Notes: generated by a model not told the origin, from the letters alone. A stretch of 64,000 bases of DNA from Streptomyces achromogenes (GCF_030816715.1 NZ_JAUSYH010000001.1:4030001-4094000), one strand, 5' to 3'. Shown: positions 34,093 through 42,670, numbered from the stretch's first letter. Numbers and translations are program-made.

Positions 34093-34108
34093 AGTGGACT
34101 AGACCTCT
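34093..34108. promoter_or_regulatory. DasR-like dre site before nagK
   Basis: AGTGGACTAGACCTCT matches AGTGGTCTAGACCAGT at 13 of 16 positions and lies 28 bases before the nagK start. DasR control of nagKA is known in S. coelicolor; GlcN-6-P releases the repressor. Confidence 0.75.
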
Positions 34109-34135
34109 CGCGGGTACTCGGTCCACACTGTCCCC

Positions 34136-35077
34136 GTGAGACATGTCATCGCCCTCGACGTGGGCGGCACCGGGATGAAGGCCGCCCTGATCGGCGCGGA
34201 CGGCGCAGTGCTGCACCGGGCCCGCCGGGCCACCGGCCGCGAGCGCGGACCCGACGCCGTGGTCGGCGGCGTCCTCGAGTTCGCCGCCGACCTGCGCGAG
34301 CACGGCGCCCGGCAGTACGGCGAGCCCGCCGCCGCGGCCGCCGTCGCCGTGCCGGGCATCGTCGACGAGGTCGGCGGCGTCGCCGTCTACTCGGCCAACC
34401 TGGGCTGGCGGGACGTCCCGCTGCGCGCCCTGCTCGCACAACGCCTCGGCGCCCCGGTCGCCCTCGGCCACGACGTGCGCACCGGCGGTCTCGCCGAGGG
34501 CCGGATCGGCGCCGCCCGGGGCGCCGACCGCTTCCTGTTCGTGGCACTGGGCACCGGCATCGCGGGCGCGATCGGCGTCGACGGCCGCGTGGAAGCGGGC
34601 GCGCACGGCTTCGCCGGCGAGATCGGCCACATCGTCGTCCGGCCGGGCGGCGCCCCCTGCCCGTGCGGGCAGCGCGGCTGCCTGGAACGGTTCGCCTCCG
34701 CGGCGGCGGTCGGCGAGGCGTGGGCGGCGGCCGTCGGGGACCCGGCGGCGGACGCAGCGGACTGCGCGAAGGCCTTCGCGTCCGGCGACCCGGAAGCCGT
34801 CCGCGTCTGGCAGGGCGCCGTGGACGCCCTCGCCGACGGCCTGGTCACCGCCCTCACCCTGCTGGACCCGCGCACGCTCGTCATCGGTGGCGGCCTGGCC
34901 GAGGCGGGGGAAGCCTTGTTCACACCGCTGCGGGACGCCGTCCGGCGGCGGGTGACCTTCCAGAAGCTGCCGGAGATCGTCCCGGCGGCCCTGGGCGACA
35001 GCGCCGGATGCCTCGGCGCGGGCCTGCTGGCCCGGGATCTCCTCGACACGACCGACGGCATGGAGGTAACACCCTGA
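34136..35077 (+). CDS. nagK: ROK-family N-acetylglucosamine kinase NagK
   Basis: 313-residue ROK sugar kinase, likely phosphorylating free GlcNAc. ATP motif DVGGTGMKAALIGADG is at the N-terminus; the ROK signature GAPCPCGQRGCLERFAS carries the zinc cysteines, with the paired histidine in GEIGHIVV. The catalytic Asp is in GHDVRTGGLAEG. GTG 34136 follows the dre site closely. It overlaps nagA at TGATG, so its product GlcNAc-6-P is passed to a co-made deacetylase. Located about 1.1 kb from a sugar-binding lipoprotein gene under the same putative DasR sites. Confidence 0.92.
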   Translation: MRHVIALDVGGTGMKAALIGADGAVLHRARRATGRERGPDAVVGGVLEFAADLREHGARQYGEPAAAAAVAVPGIVDEVGGVAVYSANLGWRDVPLRALLAQRLGAPVALGHDVRTGGLAEGRIGAARGADRFLFVALGTGIAGAIGVDGRVEAGAHGFAGEIGHIVVRPGGAPCPCGQRGCLERFASAAAVGEAWAAAVGDPAADAADCAKAFASGDPEAVRVWQGAVDALADGLVTALTLLDPRTLVIGGGLAEAGEALFTPLRDAVRRRVTFQKLPEIVPAALGDSAGCLGAGLLARDLLDTTDGMEVTP

Positions 35078-36294
35078 TGGCCACCCCCCCAGGGACGCGG
35101 GGAACTGCGCAGACCGCCACATCGCACCCGCAGGTACTGACCGGCGCCAAGGTGGTGCTGCCGACGGGCACGATCCCCGACGGCCGTATCACCGTCACCG
35201 GCACGAAGATCACGGCAATCACGGCCGAGCCCCCGCACCGGGCCCCGCACGGCGCCGCCGACATGATCGACGTGATCGACGTGTCCGGCCACTGGCTGGT
35301 CCCCGGCTTCGTCGACCTGCACAACCACGGCGGCGGCGGAGCCTCCTTCGCCGGCTCGGCGCAGGACGTCCTGACAGCCGTCCGCACCCACCGGGCGCAC
35401 GGCACCACCACCCTCGTCGCCTCCACCGTCACCGACGACATGGACGTCCTGGTCCGCCAGGCCGGCCTGCTGAGCGAACTGGCCGAACAGGGCGACCTCG
35501 CCGGCATCCACTTCGAGGGCCCGTTCATCTCGCCCTGCCGCAAGGGCGCGCACTCCGAGGCGCTGCTGCGCGACCCCGACCCGGCCGAGGTGCGCAAGCT
35601 GGTCGACGCGGCGCGCGGCCAGGCCAGGATGGTCACCCTGGCGACCGAACTGCCGGGCGGTCTGGACTCCGTACGGCTGCTGGCCGAGCACGGCGTGATC
35701 GCGGCCGTCGGCCACACCGACGCCACCTACGAGCAGACCGTTCAGGCCATCGAGGCCGGAGCCACCGTCGCCACCCACCTCTTCAACGCGATGCCGCCCC
35801 TCGGGCACCGCGCCCCCGGCCCCGTCGCCGCCCTCCTGGAGGACGAGCGGGTGACGGTCGAGCTGGTCAACGACGGTACCCATCTGCACCCGGCCGCACT
35901 CGCGCTGGCGTTCCGTCACGCGGGCCCGGGCCGGGTCGCGTTCATCACGGACGCGATGGACGCCGCCGGCATCGGCGACGGCCGCTATCTGCTCGGCCCG
36001 CTGGAGGTCGAGGTCAGCGAGGGCGTGGCCCGTCTCGTGGAGGGCGGCTCCATCGCCGGCTCCACCCTCACCCAGGACCGCGCCTTCCAGCGGGCGGTGA
36101 CGATCGACCGGCTCCCCGTCGAGGACGTCGTCGCCGCCCTGTCCGCCAACCCGGCCCGCCTGCTGGGCCTGGCCGACCGCGTCGGCTCCCTGGAGCCCGG
36201 CAAGGACGCCGACCTGGTCCTGCTGGACGACGCCTTCGAGGTCAGGGGCGTGATGCGCAAGGGCGCCTGGGTGGTGGCTCCCGACCTGGCCTGA
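35077..36294 (+). CDS. nagA: N-acetylglucosamine-6-phosphate deacetylase NagA
   Basis: Amidohydrolase (405 aa) converting GlcNAc-6-P to GlcN-6-P. Metal and active-site features: VDLHNHGGGG (HxH), FEGPFISP (metal Glu), VGHTDATY, THLFNAMPPL and the catalytic Asp in FITDAMDAAG. The first ~20 residues (ATPPGTRGTAQTATSHPQ) are not family-like and are coded by a short sequence close to a dispersed Streptomyces repeat; the conserved protein starts near VLTGAKVVLPTG. Translation is coupled to nagK by TGATG. It also receives GlcNAc-6-P from MurQ. A strong bidirectional hairpin follows. Confidence 0.96.
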   Translation: MATPPGTRGTAQTATSHPQVLTGAKVVLPTGTIPDGRITVTGTKITAITAEPPHRAPHGAADMIDVIDVSGHWLVPGFVDLHNHGGGGASFAGSAQDVLTAVRTHRAHGTTTLVASTVTDDMDVLVRQAGLLSELAEQGDLAGIHFEGPFISPCRKGAHSEALLRDPDPAEVRKLVDAARGQARMVTLATELPGGLDSVRLLAEHGVIAAVGHTDATYEQTVQAIEAGATVATHLFNAMPPLGHRAPGPVAALLEDERVTVELVNDGTHLHPAALALAFRHAGPGRVAFITDAMDAAGIGDGRYLLGPLEVEVSEGVARLVEGGSIAGSTLTQDRAFQRAVTIDRLPVEDVVAALSANPARLLGLADRVGSLEPGKDADLVLLDDAFEVRGVMRKGAWVVAPDLA

Positions 36295-36312
36295 AACATC
36301 CGCCCGCACGAC

Positions 36313-36349
36313 GACGGTGGCCGGCCCGAGGACTGGGCCGGCCACCGTC
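36313..36349. terminator. Terminator after nagA
   Basis: A 15-bp perfect stem (36313-36327 with 36335-36349, GACGGTGGCCGGCCC) with a seven-base loop, then CCTTTGG. The rest of the 242-base spacer to the convergent CBM gene contains a further small hairpin near 36500-36515 and no gene or tRNA. Confidence 0.85.
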
Positions 36350-36536
36350 CCTTTGGCATGATCGGGCCCACCATAGGGCCCCCGGACGCCGCACAGGCTC
36401 GGGATCCAGCCATCGACACTGCCCTCGGGGAGGCCGGAACAGGTGATCCTCACCGCGGGTGTCGGTCACCGACGAGGGAAGAGTGGCCTGACCGCGCCCT
36501 CGCGGGATCCCGCGGGACAGACCGCCTGCTCTTCCG

Positions 36537-37493
36537 CTAGCTGCGCCAACCCGCCTCGAGCGAGAGCTGGTCGAAGTTGGCGTCGCAGGAATTGCCCTGC
36601 TCACAGGAGATCTTGATGGTGTTGGTGCCCTTGTTGAGGGTGATGTTCGACCAGGTGTTGGTCCACCCCTTCGCGTAGTCGCCCTCCGGGGCGTGGGCGA
36701 AGTTCCCCAGGTTGAGCGGGCGGGTCTGCGCCGTGCCGTTGATCGTGAGGGCGGCCTTGGCGTCCTTGCCGGGCACGCCGTAGTTCACGACCAGCGTGTA
36801 CTTGCCGTCCTTGGGGATGCCGCTGACGTTCCAGGTGATCGCCGCGCCGACGGTGTTGAAGTTCGTGACGTAGATCCCGTCGCCGGCCTTCGCGCCCTTC
36901 ACGTCGGACGCCGTGGTCGTGCCGCCCGTCAGGCTGAGCGCCTTAGCGTCGACCGCCGGCAGCTCGACCTCGTTCGCGTCGCCGGTGTTCGACGTGCTGG
37001 GCGACGGGCTCGCGGAGGCGGAGGCCGGGGCGGAGGCGCCGCCGCCCGCCTTGTCGTCGTCGGTGCCCTTGTCGCCGTTGGCCATGGCCACCGCGATGCC
37101 GATCACGACCGCGGCGACCACCGCGACCGCGCCGATCAGCAGACCCTTGGTGTTGGGCCCGCGGCCACGGCCGCCGCCGCCCTGCACGGGCTGCCTGCCG
37201 GTCGAGGGGCCGCCGCCGGCGGCGAAGTTCTCGGGCGCGGCGTAGTGCGCGTTCGGCTGACCGTACGCCCCCTGCTGCGGAACCGCGGGCGGCTGTCCGT
37301 ACTGCGCGGTCTGCTGCTGCGGCTGCTGTCCGTACTGGCGCTCGCCGACCGCACGCACCCTGCTGACCGAGTTCGGGTAGCCGTAACCACCGCCGGAGGG
37401 CGGCTGCGCGCCGTTGGCCTGGCCGTCGGCGTAGAGGTAGCCGAACGGGTCGTCGTCCTCGGGCGTGCTCGCGCCGTTATTGCCGGGCGTCAT
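36537..37493 (-). CDS. Membrane protein with C-terminal CBM35-like domain
   Basis: 318-residue protein. Residues ~1-115 are disordered, rich in Gln/Tyr/Gly/Pro (QYGQQPQQQTAQYGQPPAVP). One membrane helix follows (GLLIGAVAVVAAVVIGIAVA), then an Ala/Ser/Pro linker and a C-terminal ~130-residue β-sandwich resembling carbohydrate-binding module 35/6 (GDGIYVTNFNTVGAAITWNV, YTLVVNYGVPG, CDANFDQLSLE). The binding domain is outside the cell and could hold the protein on a glycan. ATG 37493 has GAGGAG nine bases upstream. Its place after nagA fits an amino-sugar or wall theme, but no enzyme domain is present. Confidence 0.85.
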   Translation of the reverse strand: MTPGNNGASTPEDDDPFGYLYADGQANGAQPPSGGGYGYPNSVSRVRAVGERQYGQQPQQQTAQYGQPPAVPQQGAYGQPNAHYAAPENFAAGGGPSTGRQPVQGGGGRGRGPNTKGLLIGAVAVVAAVVIGIAVAMANGDKGTDDDKAGGGASAPASASASPSPSTSNTGDANEVELPAVDAKALSLTGGTTTASDVKGAKAGDGIYVTNFNTVGAAITWNVSGIPKDGKYTLVVNYGVPGKDAKAALTINGTAQTRPLNLGNFAHAPEGDYAKGWTNTWSNITLNKGTNTIKISCEQGNSCDANFDQLSLEAGWRS

Positions 37494-37640
37494 CCCTTCG
37501 TACTCCTCAACAGTGCGGGGCCGATGCGACACGCGTACGCGTATCCATACGTGTGAGAACTGCGAGCCTACCCGGTCCCCACCGCCCGAACGGGTGACTC
37601 GGATCGCATCAGCGCGGCGGCAGGACCGCTGACCTGGTGA

Positions 37641-39308
37641 TCATCCCGCACGCCTGTGCTGTTTGGGACGAGATCGTTTCTCTACGTACATGCGCTCGTC
37701 CGCGGACTTCAGCACTTCGTCCGCTGTCATCCCGCAATGCGCCCAGCCGATGCCGAAGCTGGCGCCCACCCGCACGGCCCGCCCCTCGGCGCGGATCGGC
37801 TGGATGATCTCGTTGCGCAGGCGTACGGCGAGGTCGGCGGCGTCGGCGCGGCCGAGGCCGTCGGCGAGGATCACGAACTCGTCGCCACCGAGCCGGGCGA
37901 CCGTGTCGCCGTCGCGGACCTGGCGGGAGAGCCGGCGGGCGACCTCGATGAGGACCGCGTCGCCCGCGTTGTGCCCGAACCGGTCGTTGATCGACTTGAA
38001 GCCGTCGAGGTCGCAGAAGAGGACCGCGAGCCCCTTGGCCCCGTCGTCGCGTCCGTCCTCGGGGGCGGCGGTGTGCACATGGTGGTCGTAGCCGTCGAAG
38101 GACTCGGCGCCGCCGGGCCGGTAGTCGAAGCCGTGGCCGTTGGCGTCGAAGGCGGCGTGGCCGTAGGCCGTGTCCATGGCGTCGACGGCGGCGGGATGGG
38201 TCGACAGGGGCCGCTGACAGAGCCGGGCGGACAGCCGCGAGCGCAGTTCGGCCGAGTTCGGCAGGCCGGTGAGGGAGTCGTGCGAGGCGCGGTGGGCGAG
38301 CTGCAGCTCGCGGCGCTTGCGCTCCTCTATGTCCTCGACGTGGGTGAGGAGGAAACGGGGCCCGTCGGCGGCGTCGGCGACGACGGAGTTGCGGAGGCTG
38401 ACCCAGAGGTAGGTGCCGTCCCGGCGGCCCAGGCGCAGCTCGGCGCGGCCGCCTTCCGCGGAGGTGCGGAGCAGGGTGCCTATGTCCTCGGGGTGGACGA
38501 GGTCGGAGAACGAGTAGCGGCGCATCGCGGAGGCGGGCCGGCCCAGCAGGCGGCACAGCGCGTCGTTGGTGCGGAGTATGCGCCCGTGCTGGTCGCCGCC
38601 CATCTCGGCTATCGCCATGCCGGAGGGGGCGTACTCGAAGGCCTGCCGGAAGGATTCCTCACTGGCGCGCAGGGCCTGCTGCTCGCGTTCGAGCCGGACC
38701 AGCGCCCGCTGCATGTTCGCACGTAGACGCGCGTTGCTGATGGCGATGGCGGCCTGGAAGGCGTACATCTGGAGCGCTTCGCGCCCCCACGCGCCGGGAC
38801 GGCGTCCGTTGCGCGGCCGGTCCACGGACAGGACGCCTATCAGCTCGCCGCATGCGTCGCCGCTGCCGGGGGCGGCGGGCGTGTACATGGGGGCGAAGAG
38901 CCGGTCCGAGGGGTGCCACTCGTCCTCGAAGCGGGGCGCGGGCCCGTCGGTGTACCACTGCGGGACGTCGTCGTCGTCGAGGACCCAGCCCTCGGTGTGC
39001 GGTATGAAGATCAGGTCGCCCCAGGTCTCCCCCATGCCGAGGCGGCGCTCCCAGGACTCGCGCGAGCCGACCCGGCCCGTGATGAGGGCCTCGGCCGCCG
39101 GGTTGCCGGAGAAGGCGGCGACCACGAGATCGCCGTCGGCGCGCACGAGGTTGACGCACGCCAGCTCGTACCCGAGTGCCGTGACCACGCCGTCGGCGAC
39201 GGTCTGCAGTGTGTCGGCCAGGCTGCGGGCCGTGTTCATGTCGGCCATGACCTGGTGCAGCTGTCGCAGGGACGCAAGACGGACGTACGGCTCCGACTCG
39301 GTCTCCAT
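37641..39308 (-). CDS. cdgB: GAF-PAS-GGDEF diguanylate cyclase CdgB
   Basis: Diguanylate cyclase (555 aa) making cyclic di-GMP, which governs Streptomyces development through BldD. An N-terminal GAF-like domain (residues ~10-190) is followed by a PAS domain (~200-330, YAPSGMAIAEMGGDQHGRIL) and GGDEF (~335-550). The active-site motif RLGGDEFVIL is intact, and RDGD five residues before GGDEF is an intact product-inhibition I-site. An unusual insert of ~70 residues (DTAYGHAAFDANGHGF region) interrupts the start of the GGDEF domain. ATG 39308 begins the GAF region. A palindromic BldD-like site lies upstream. No EAL domain is present. Confidence 0.94.
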   Translation of the reverse strand: METESEPYVRLASLRQLHQVMADMNTARSLADTLQTVADGVVTALGYELACVNLVRADGDLVVAAFSGNPAAEALITGRVGSRESWERRLGMGETWGDLIFIPHTEGWVLDDDDVPQWYTDGPAPRFEDEWHPSDRLFAPMYTPAAPGSGDACGELIGVLSVDRPRNGRRPGAWGREALQMYAFQAAIAISNARLRANMQRALVRLEREQQALRASEESFRQAFEYAPSGMAIAEMGGDQHGRILRTNDALCRLLGRPASAMRRYSFSDLVHPEDIGTLLRTSAEGGRAELRLGRRDGTYLWVSLRNSVVADAADGPRFLLTHVEDIEERKRRELQLAHRASHDSLTGLPNSAELRSRLSARLCQRPLSTHPAAVDAMDTAYGHAAFDANGHGFDYRPGGAESFDGYDHHVHTAAPEDGRDDGAKGLAVLFCDLDGFKSINDRFGHNAGDAVLIEVARRLSRQVRDGDTVARLGGDEFVILADGLGRADAADLAVRLRNEIIQPIRAEGRAVRVGASFGIGWAHCGMTADEVLKSADERMYVEKRSRPKQHRRAG

Positions 39309-39668
39309 GTGTTTCGCCCTCCCCCCGAGACTTCGCAGCGAATCAAGGGTTGTCTTCGGCGCAACGTCGTTTCTGGTGCTTCGTTGTCGGTGTGTGTCTT
39401 GTTGTGACGCCTCCGCCACTGAATCACAGCGCGCTGCTCACTCGGTACACAGGGTCAACAATTAGTGCGTCTTGTGACTCAAGTCACAGATGAACGTGAA
39501 CATTTGAGTGGAGTTTCCGCGTTTTTCCTGTGCGTTTCCTGAACACGGACAGCAGCCGCCGGCGCACGGAACGCGGTGATGGGTCCCCGGTCCTACGACC
39601 CTACTCGGGCGGAGGTCCGATGCGCCGCCCATCGCCCGCCCACTAGCGTTCCGAGCGTGCCCACAGAC
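39309..39668. other. Divergent spacer upstream of cdgB
   Basis: Geneless stretch of 360 bases between divergent cdgB and the flavin reductase gene. It is less GC-rich near 39340-39530, holds the BldD-like palindrome at 39473-39488, and a likely leaderless promoter (TAGCGT at 39643-39648) for the flavin reductase. No small gene is supported. Confidence 0.6.
39473..39488. promoter_or_regulatory. BldD-like palindrome upstream of cdgB
   Basis: TGTGACTCAAGTCACA has seven-base arms TGTGACT/AGTCACA around CA, close to the GTGAC...GTCAC form of BldD operators. It lies 165 bases upstream of cdgB. In S. coelicolor cdgB is a BldD target, which supports the call. Confidence 0.6.
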
Positions 39669-40232
39669 ATGATCGACACCGTGCCGAAGACCCCCTCCGG
39701 GCATGCTGAGGGGGTGAGCAACGACGAGTTCCGCGCCGCCATGTCCCGGCTCGCCGACGGCGTGGTCCTGGTGACCGCCCGGGAGCCCTCCCTGGACCCG
39801 GACGACCCCCGGGCGCCGGACGGCGAGGACGTCGGCATGACCGCCACCGCCTTCGTGTCCGTCTCCCTGGACCCGCCGCTGGTCATGGTCAGCCTGCGCA
39901 ACGGCTCCCGGATGGACGACCTCCTCGACGAACAGCCCCGGTGGGCGGTGTCGGTCCTCTCCGAGAGCCAGCGGCACATCGCCGGCCGCTTCGCCATGAA
40001 GGGCCGCATCAGCGACCGCCTCCTCTTCGACGACATCCCGTACACGCGCGGCGAGGCCACCGGCGCGCCCCTGGTCGGCGGCGCGCTGGCCACCCTGGAA
40101 TGCCGCACCGAGCGGCGTGTCCCGGCGGGCGACCACACCCTCGTGATCGGCCGCGTCCTGACCGCCACTGCCCCGAGCGCGGACGGCGGTCCGCTGGTCT
40201 ACTTCCGGGGCCGCTACCGCCAGTTGGGCTGA
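39669..40232 (+). CDS. Flavin reductase-like FMN-binding protein
   Basis: About 187 residues, split-barrel flavin reductase family (NADH:FMN oxidoreductase-like). The domain runs from EFRAAMSRLADGVVLVTA through GMTATAFVSVSLDPPLVMVS (FMN phosphate site) to GPLVYFRGRYRQL. It probably supplies reduced flavin to a monooxygenase; no partner oxygenase is adjacent. Start uncertain: ATG 39669 is given; GTG 39657 lies nine bases after TAGCGT and would suit a leaderless message; GTG 39714 begins nearest the domain. A GNAT gene follows with its own promoter. Confidence 0.85.
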   Translation: MIDTVPKTPSGHAEGVSNDEFRAAMSRLADGVVLVTAREPSLDPDDPRAPDGEDVGMTATAFVSVSLDPPLVMVSLRNGSRMDDLLDEQPRWAVSVLSESQRHIAGRFAMKGRISDRLLFDDIPYTRGEATGAPLVGGALATLECRTERRVPAGDHTLVIGRVLTATAPSADGGPLVYFRGRYRQLG

Positions 40233-40307
40233 AAGGCGCAGGACGTGCGCCGGGGCGTCGCCGAAATACCGTGGCCGCCCCGCGACCGGTGCGCCTAGGG
40301 TGCCCGC

Positions 40308-40883
40308 ATGACCCGCGCGACAGACCGGCCCGACAGAACCGTCCGTACCGAGGGGGCCGACGGCGCCGACAGGACCGGCGGGTCCGGCGGGGCCGCCTCG
40401 ACGGATTCCGGACTGCGCCTCGTTGAGATCACGCCCGCCAACTTCGGGGCCGCGACCGGCGTTCGCGTCCGCCCCGACCAGGAGTTCGCGGTCTCCCCGG
40501 TCATGAAGTCCCTCGCCGAGGCCTACGTGCACCCGCCGGGCGTCGCCTGGCCCCGCCTGGTCATGGACGGCGACCGTCCCGTCGGCTTCCTGATGGCCTT
40601 CCTCGACATCGACTGGACCGACGGGACCGGCGAGGTCCCCCTGCTCCGCTCCGGCCTGTGGCGGCTGAACATCGCCGCCGGCGAACAGGGCCGCGGCTAC
40701 GGCCGGTTCGCCGTGCAGTCGGTCGCCGCGGAACTGCGCCGCCGCGGCGCCCGGGAGATGTACGTGACCTGGCACGAGGGCGAGAACGGGCCGGAGGACT
40801 TCTATCTGCGGCTGGGGTTCCGCAAGAACGGCGAGAAGAGCGAGGGCGAGACGGTCGGCGTCCTGCGCCTGGACCAGCCCTGA
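40308..40883 (+). CDS. GNAT N-acetyltransferase
   Basis: 191-residue acetyltransferase. After a ~35-residue disordered start (Asp/Arg/Thr/Gly repeats) the GNAT fold shows LNIAAGEQGRGYGRFAVQSV, with the QxRGYG acetyl-CoA loop, and WHEGENGPEDFYLRLGFRKNG near the end. The arrangement resembles polyamine-type acetyltransferases. TAGGGT ten bases before the ATG suggests a leaderless transcript. Substrate unknown. Confidence 0.88.
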   Translation: MTRATDRPDRTVRTEGADGADRTGGSGGAASTDSGLRLVEITPANFGAATGVRVRPDQEFAVSPVMKSLAEAYVHPPGVAWPRLVMDGDRPVGFLMAFLDIDWTDGTGEVPLLRSGLWRLNIAAGEQGRGYGRFAVQSVAAELRRRGAREMYVTWHEGENGPEDFYLRLGFRKNGEKSEGETVGVLRLDQP

Positions 40884-40904
40884 GGCGACGCCGAGCCCGC
40901 AGCG

Positions 40905-40985
40905 CCGCCTCCCCGCCCCGCCCCTCCTCGTCGACTCCCGCCCGTCGCCTCCCCCCGGCCGCTCCCGCTCCCTCCCGTCCCGCCT
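40905..40985. other. Polypyrimidine tract with quadruplex potential
   Basis: On the plus strand this stretch is almost entirely C and T; the minus strand therefore has many closely spaced GGG/GGGG runs (for example GGGGCGGGGCGGGG). It lies between the converging GNAT and sigma-factor genes, just downstream of the sigma gene, so the G-rich strand would be the 3' end of that transcript. Confidence 0.7.
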
Positions 40986-41009
40986 CGCCGAACCGGCCTC
41001 GGCCTCGGC

Positions 41010-41894
41010 CTACAGGAGGGTCACCTGCAGCCCGGCGAGGCGGGCGGGCTCGCTCACGACGTCGATCAGGGCGATCCGTCCGCCCCCCACGAACGTGAAG
41101 CGCACCACCCGTTCCACGCGGTCGCCGGCCAGCACCGCCACCGACGTCGCGCCGTCCACCAGGGCGGACCGGATCGCGAGGTCGGGCCGGGCCTCGAGGG
41201 CGACGCGGTGGAAAGCGGACGCACCCGCCGCGACCGCCGCGGCGCCGGCCGTCACTCCGGCCTCGGAACGGGACACGACGTCCGGGTCGAGAACCGCGAG
41301 CAGCCCCTCGAAGTCGCCCTCCCTCGCGGCGGCCAGAAAAGCGTCCACCATCTTGCGCTGCCGGGCCGGGTCGACCTCGGGTTCCTGCGCTCCGCGCACC
41401 CGGCGGCGAGCCCTGCTGGCGAGCTGCCGGGCAGCCTCCGGGGTCCGGTCCACGATCGCCGCGACCTCGTCGAAGGGCACCCCGAACAGGTCGTGCAGCA
41501 CGAACGCCAGCCGCTCGGCGGGGGTCAGGGCGTCCAGGACGACGAGAAGGGCGGCGCCCACGGAGTCCGCGAGCAGCGCGTCCTGCGCCGGGTCGGGCAC
41601 CGAACAGGACGGCGCGGGAGACCAGTTCTCCAGCGGCTCCTCGGCGCGGGAGCGGCGCGAGCGCAGCATGTCCAGGCAGACCCGGCCGACGACCGTCGTC
41701 AGCCAGCCCCCGAGATTGCCGATCTCCTCTCCCCCGCTGCGGCCGTGACTCCGGCTGAGCCGCAACCAGGCCTCCTGCACGGCGTCGTCGGCCTCGGCGG
41801 CGGAGCCGAGCATGCGGTGGGCCACGGCGCGCAGACGGGCGCGGTGCGCCTCGAAGGACCGGGCCAGGAAATCGTCGTCACCCGTCGTCGTCAT
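41010..41894 (-). CDS. ECF41-like RNA polymerase sigma factor
   Basis: 294-residue extracytoplasmic-function sigma factor. Region 2 is FEAHRARLRAVAHRMLGSAAEADDAVQEAW; region 4 is LTPAERLAFVLHDLFGVPFD with EVAAIVDRTPEAARQLASRA. A ~110-residue SnoaL-like C-terminal extension (RQRKMVDAFLAAAREGDFEG onward) marks the SigJ/ECF41 group, in which the extension regulates activity in place of an anti-sigma factor. ATG 41894 has AAGGA eight bases upstream; an ATG three codons earlier overlaps that site. The carboxymuconolactone-decarboxylase-type partner often next to ECF41 genes is absent. Its regulon is unknown. Confidence 0.9.
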   Translation of the reverse strand: MTTTGDDDFLARSFEAHRARLRAVAHRMLGSAAEADDAVQEAWLRLSRSHGRSGGEEIGNLGGWLTTVVGRVCLDMLRSRRSRAEEPLENWSPAPSCSVPDPAQDALLADSVGAALLVVLDALTPAERLAFVLHDLFGVPFDEVAAIVDRTPEAARQLASRARRRVRGAQEPEVDPARQRKMVDAFLAAAREGDFEGLLAVLDPDVVSRSEAGVTAGAAAVAAGASAFHRVALEARPDLAIRSALVDGATSVAVLAGDRVERVVRFTFVGGGRIALIDVVSEPARLAGLQVTLL

Positions 41895-42056
41895 CGGTTG
41901 CATCCTTCGTCCCTCGTCCCGGCTCGGCCGTCGATCGCTCTCGTCCCGGGAAAGACGGACGGGCCACGCGACATGTGACAGAACAGCGGGACGAAGGGAG
42001 CCGCCGGGCAGCCCGCAGGACCGGCACGCCGAACCGGCGGACCGGGTCCGCCCCGG

Positions 42057-42485
42057 TCAGGACCAGTCGCGGCCGGTCCTGCCCCGCTTCGTGTCGGACC
42101 GCTGCTTCTTCTCCCGCAGCCGCCGCTCGTTGATGCCGCGCGGGATCCGGGTCGGCCGGCGCGGCTTGGGCGGCGGGGCCGTGGCCTCGGCGAGCAGGGC
42201 GGCGAGGCGTACGGCGGCGGTCTCGCGGTTGCGCCACTGGGAGCGGTGCTCGGAGGCGCGGACGGTGACGACGCCGTCGACGAGCCGCCCGGCCAGCCGC
42301 TCGAGCGCCCGCGCCTTCCACACCTCGGGGAACGCCTCGGTGCGGCCGAGGTCGAAGCGGAGCTCCACCTGTGAGTCGCTGGTGTTGACGTGCTGCCCGC
42401 CCGGCCCCGAAGACCGCGAGAAACGCCACATGAGCTCGGCCTCGGGGAGCGAGACCGAGCCGCGGACGACATAGGGACCAGACAT
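42057..42485 (-). CDS. arfB: Peptidyl-tRNA hydrolase ArfB (YaeJ)
   Basis: 142-residue codon-independent release factor that frees ribosomes stalled on messages without stop codons. The GGQ motif is in SRSSGPGGQHVNTSDSQVEL; the basic tail (INERRLREKKQRSDTKRGR) enters the empty mRNA channel. ATG 42485 starts the family-like GPYVVRGSVSLPEAELMWRF. It lies between the sigma-factor gene and divergent terD, alone. Length and motifs are intact. Confidence 0.93.
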   Translation of the reverse strand: MSGPYVVRGSVSLPEAELMWRFSRSSGPGGQHVNTSDSQVELRFDLGRTEAFPEVWKARALERLAGRLVDGVVTVRASEHRSQWRNRETAAVRLAALLAEATAPPPKPRRPTRIPRGINERRLREKKQRSDTKRGRTGRDWS

Positions 42486-42670
42486 GCCCCCCATGTTCCC
42501 GCTCCGGCCCGGCCCGAGTCACGCGAATATCCCTAGGTAAAGAAAGCAAAGAAACGCGGAGTGGCGGGGAACCTTGAGCACCCTTCGCTGCGTTCATAGG
42601 GATAGCTGTAGCTTCGTGCCCGTACGAAGCCCGTACGACGCCGTACGCAACGAGGGAAGGACTCCCAACC

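Noticed and set aside
36350..36536. Possible tRNA or riboswitch between nagA and the CBM gene
   Set aside because: Several short stems can be drawn, but no cloverleaf, T-loop or known aptamer core is present on either strand.
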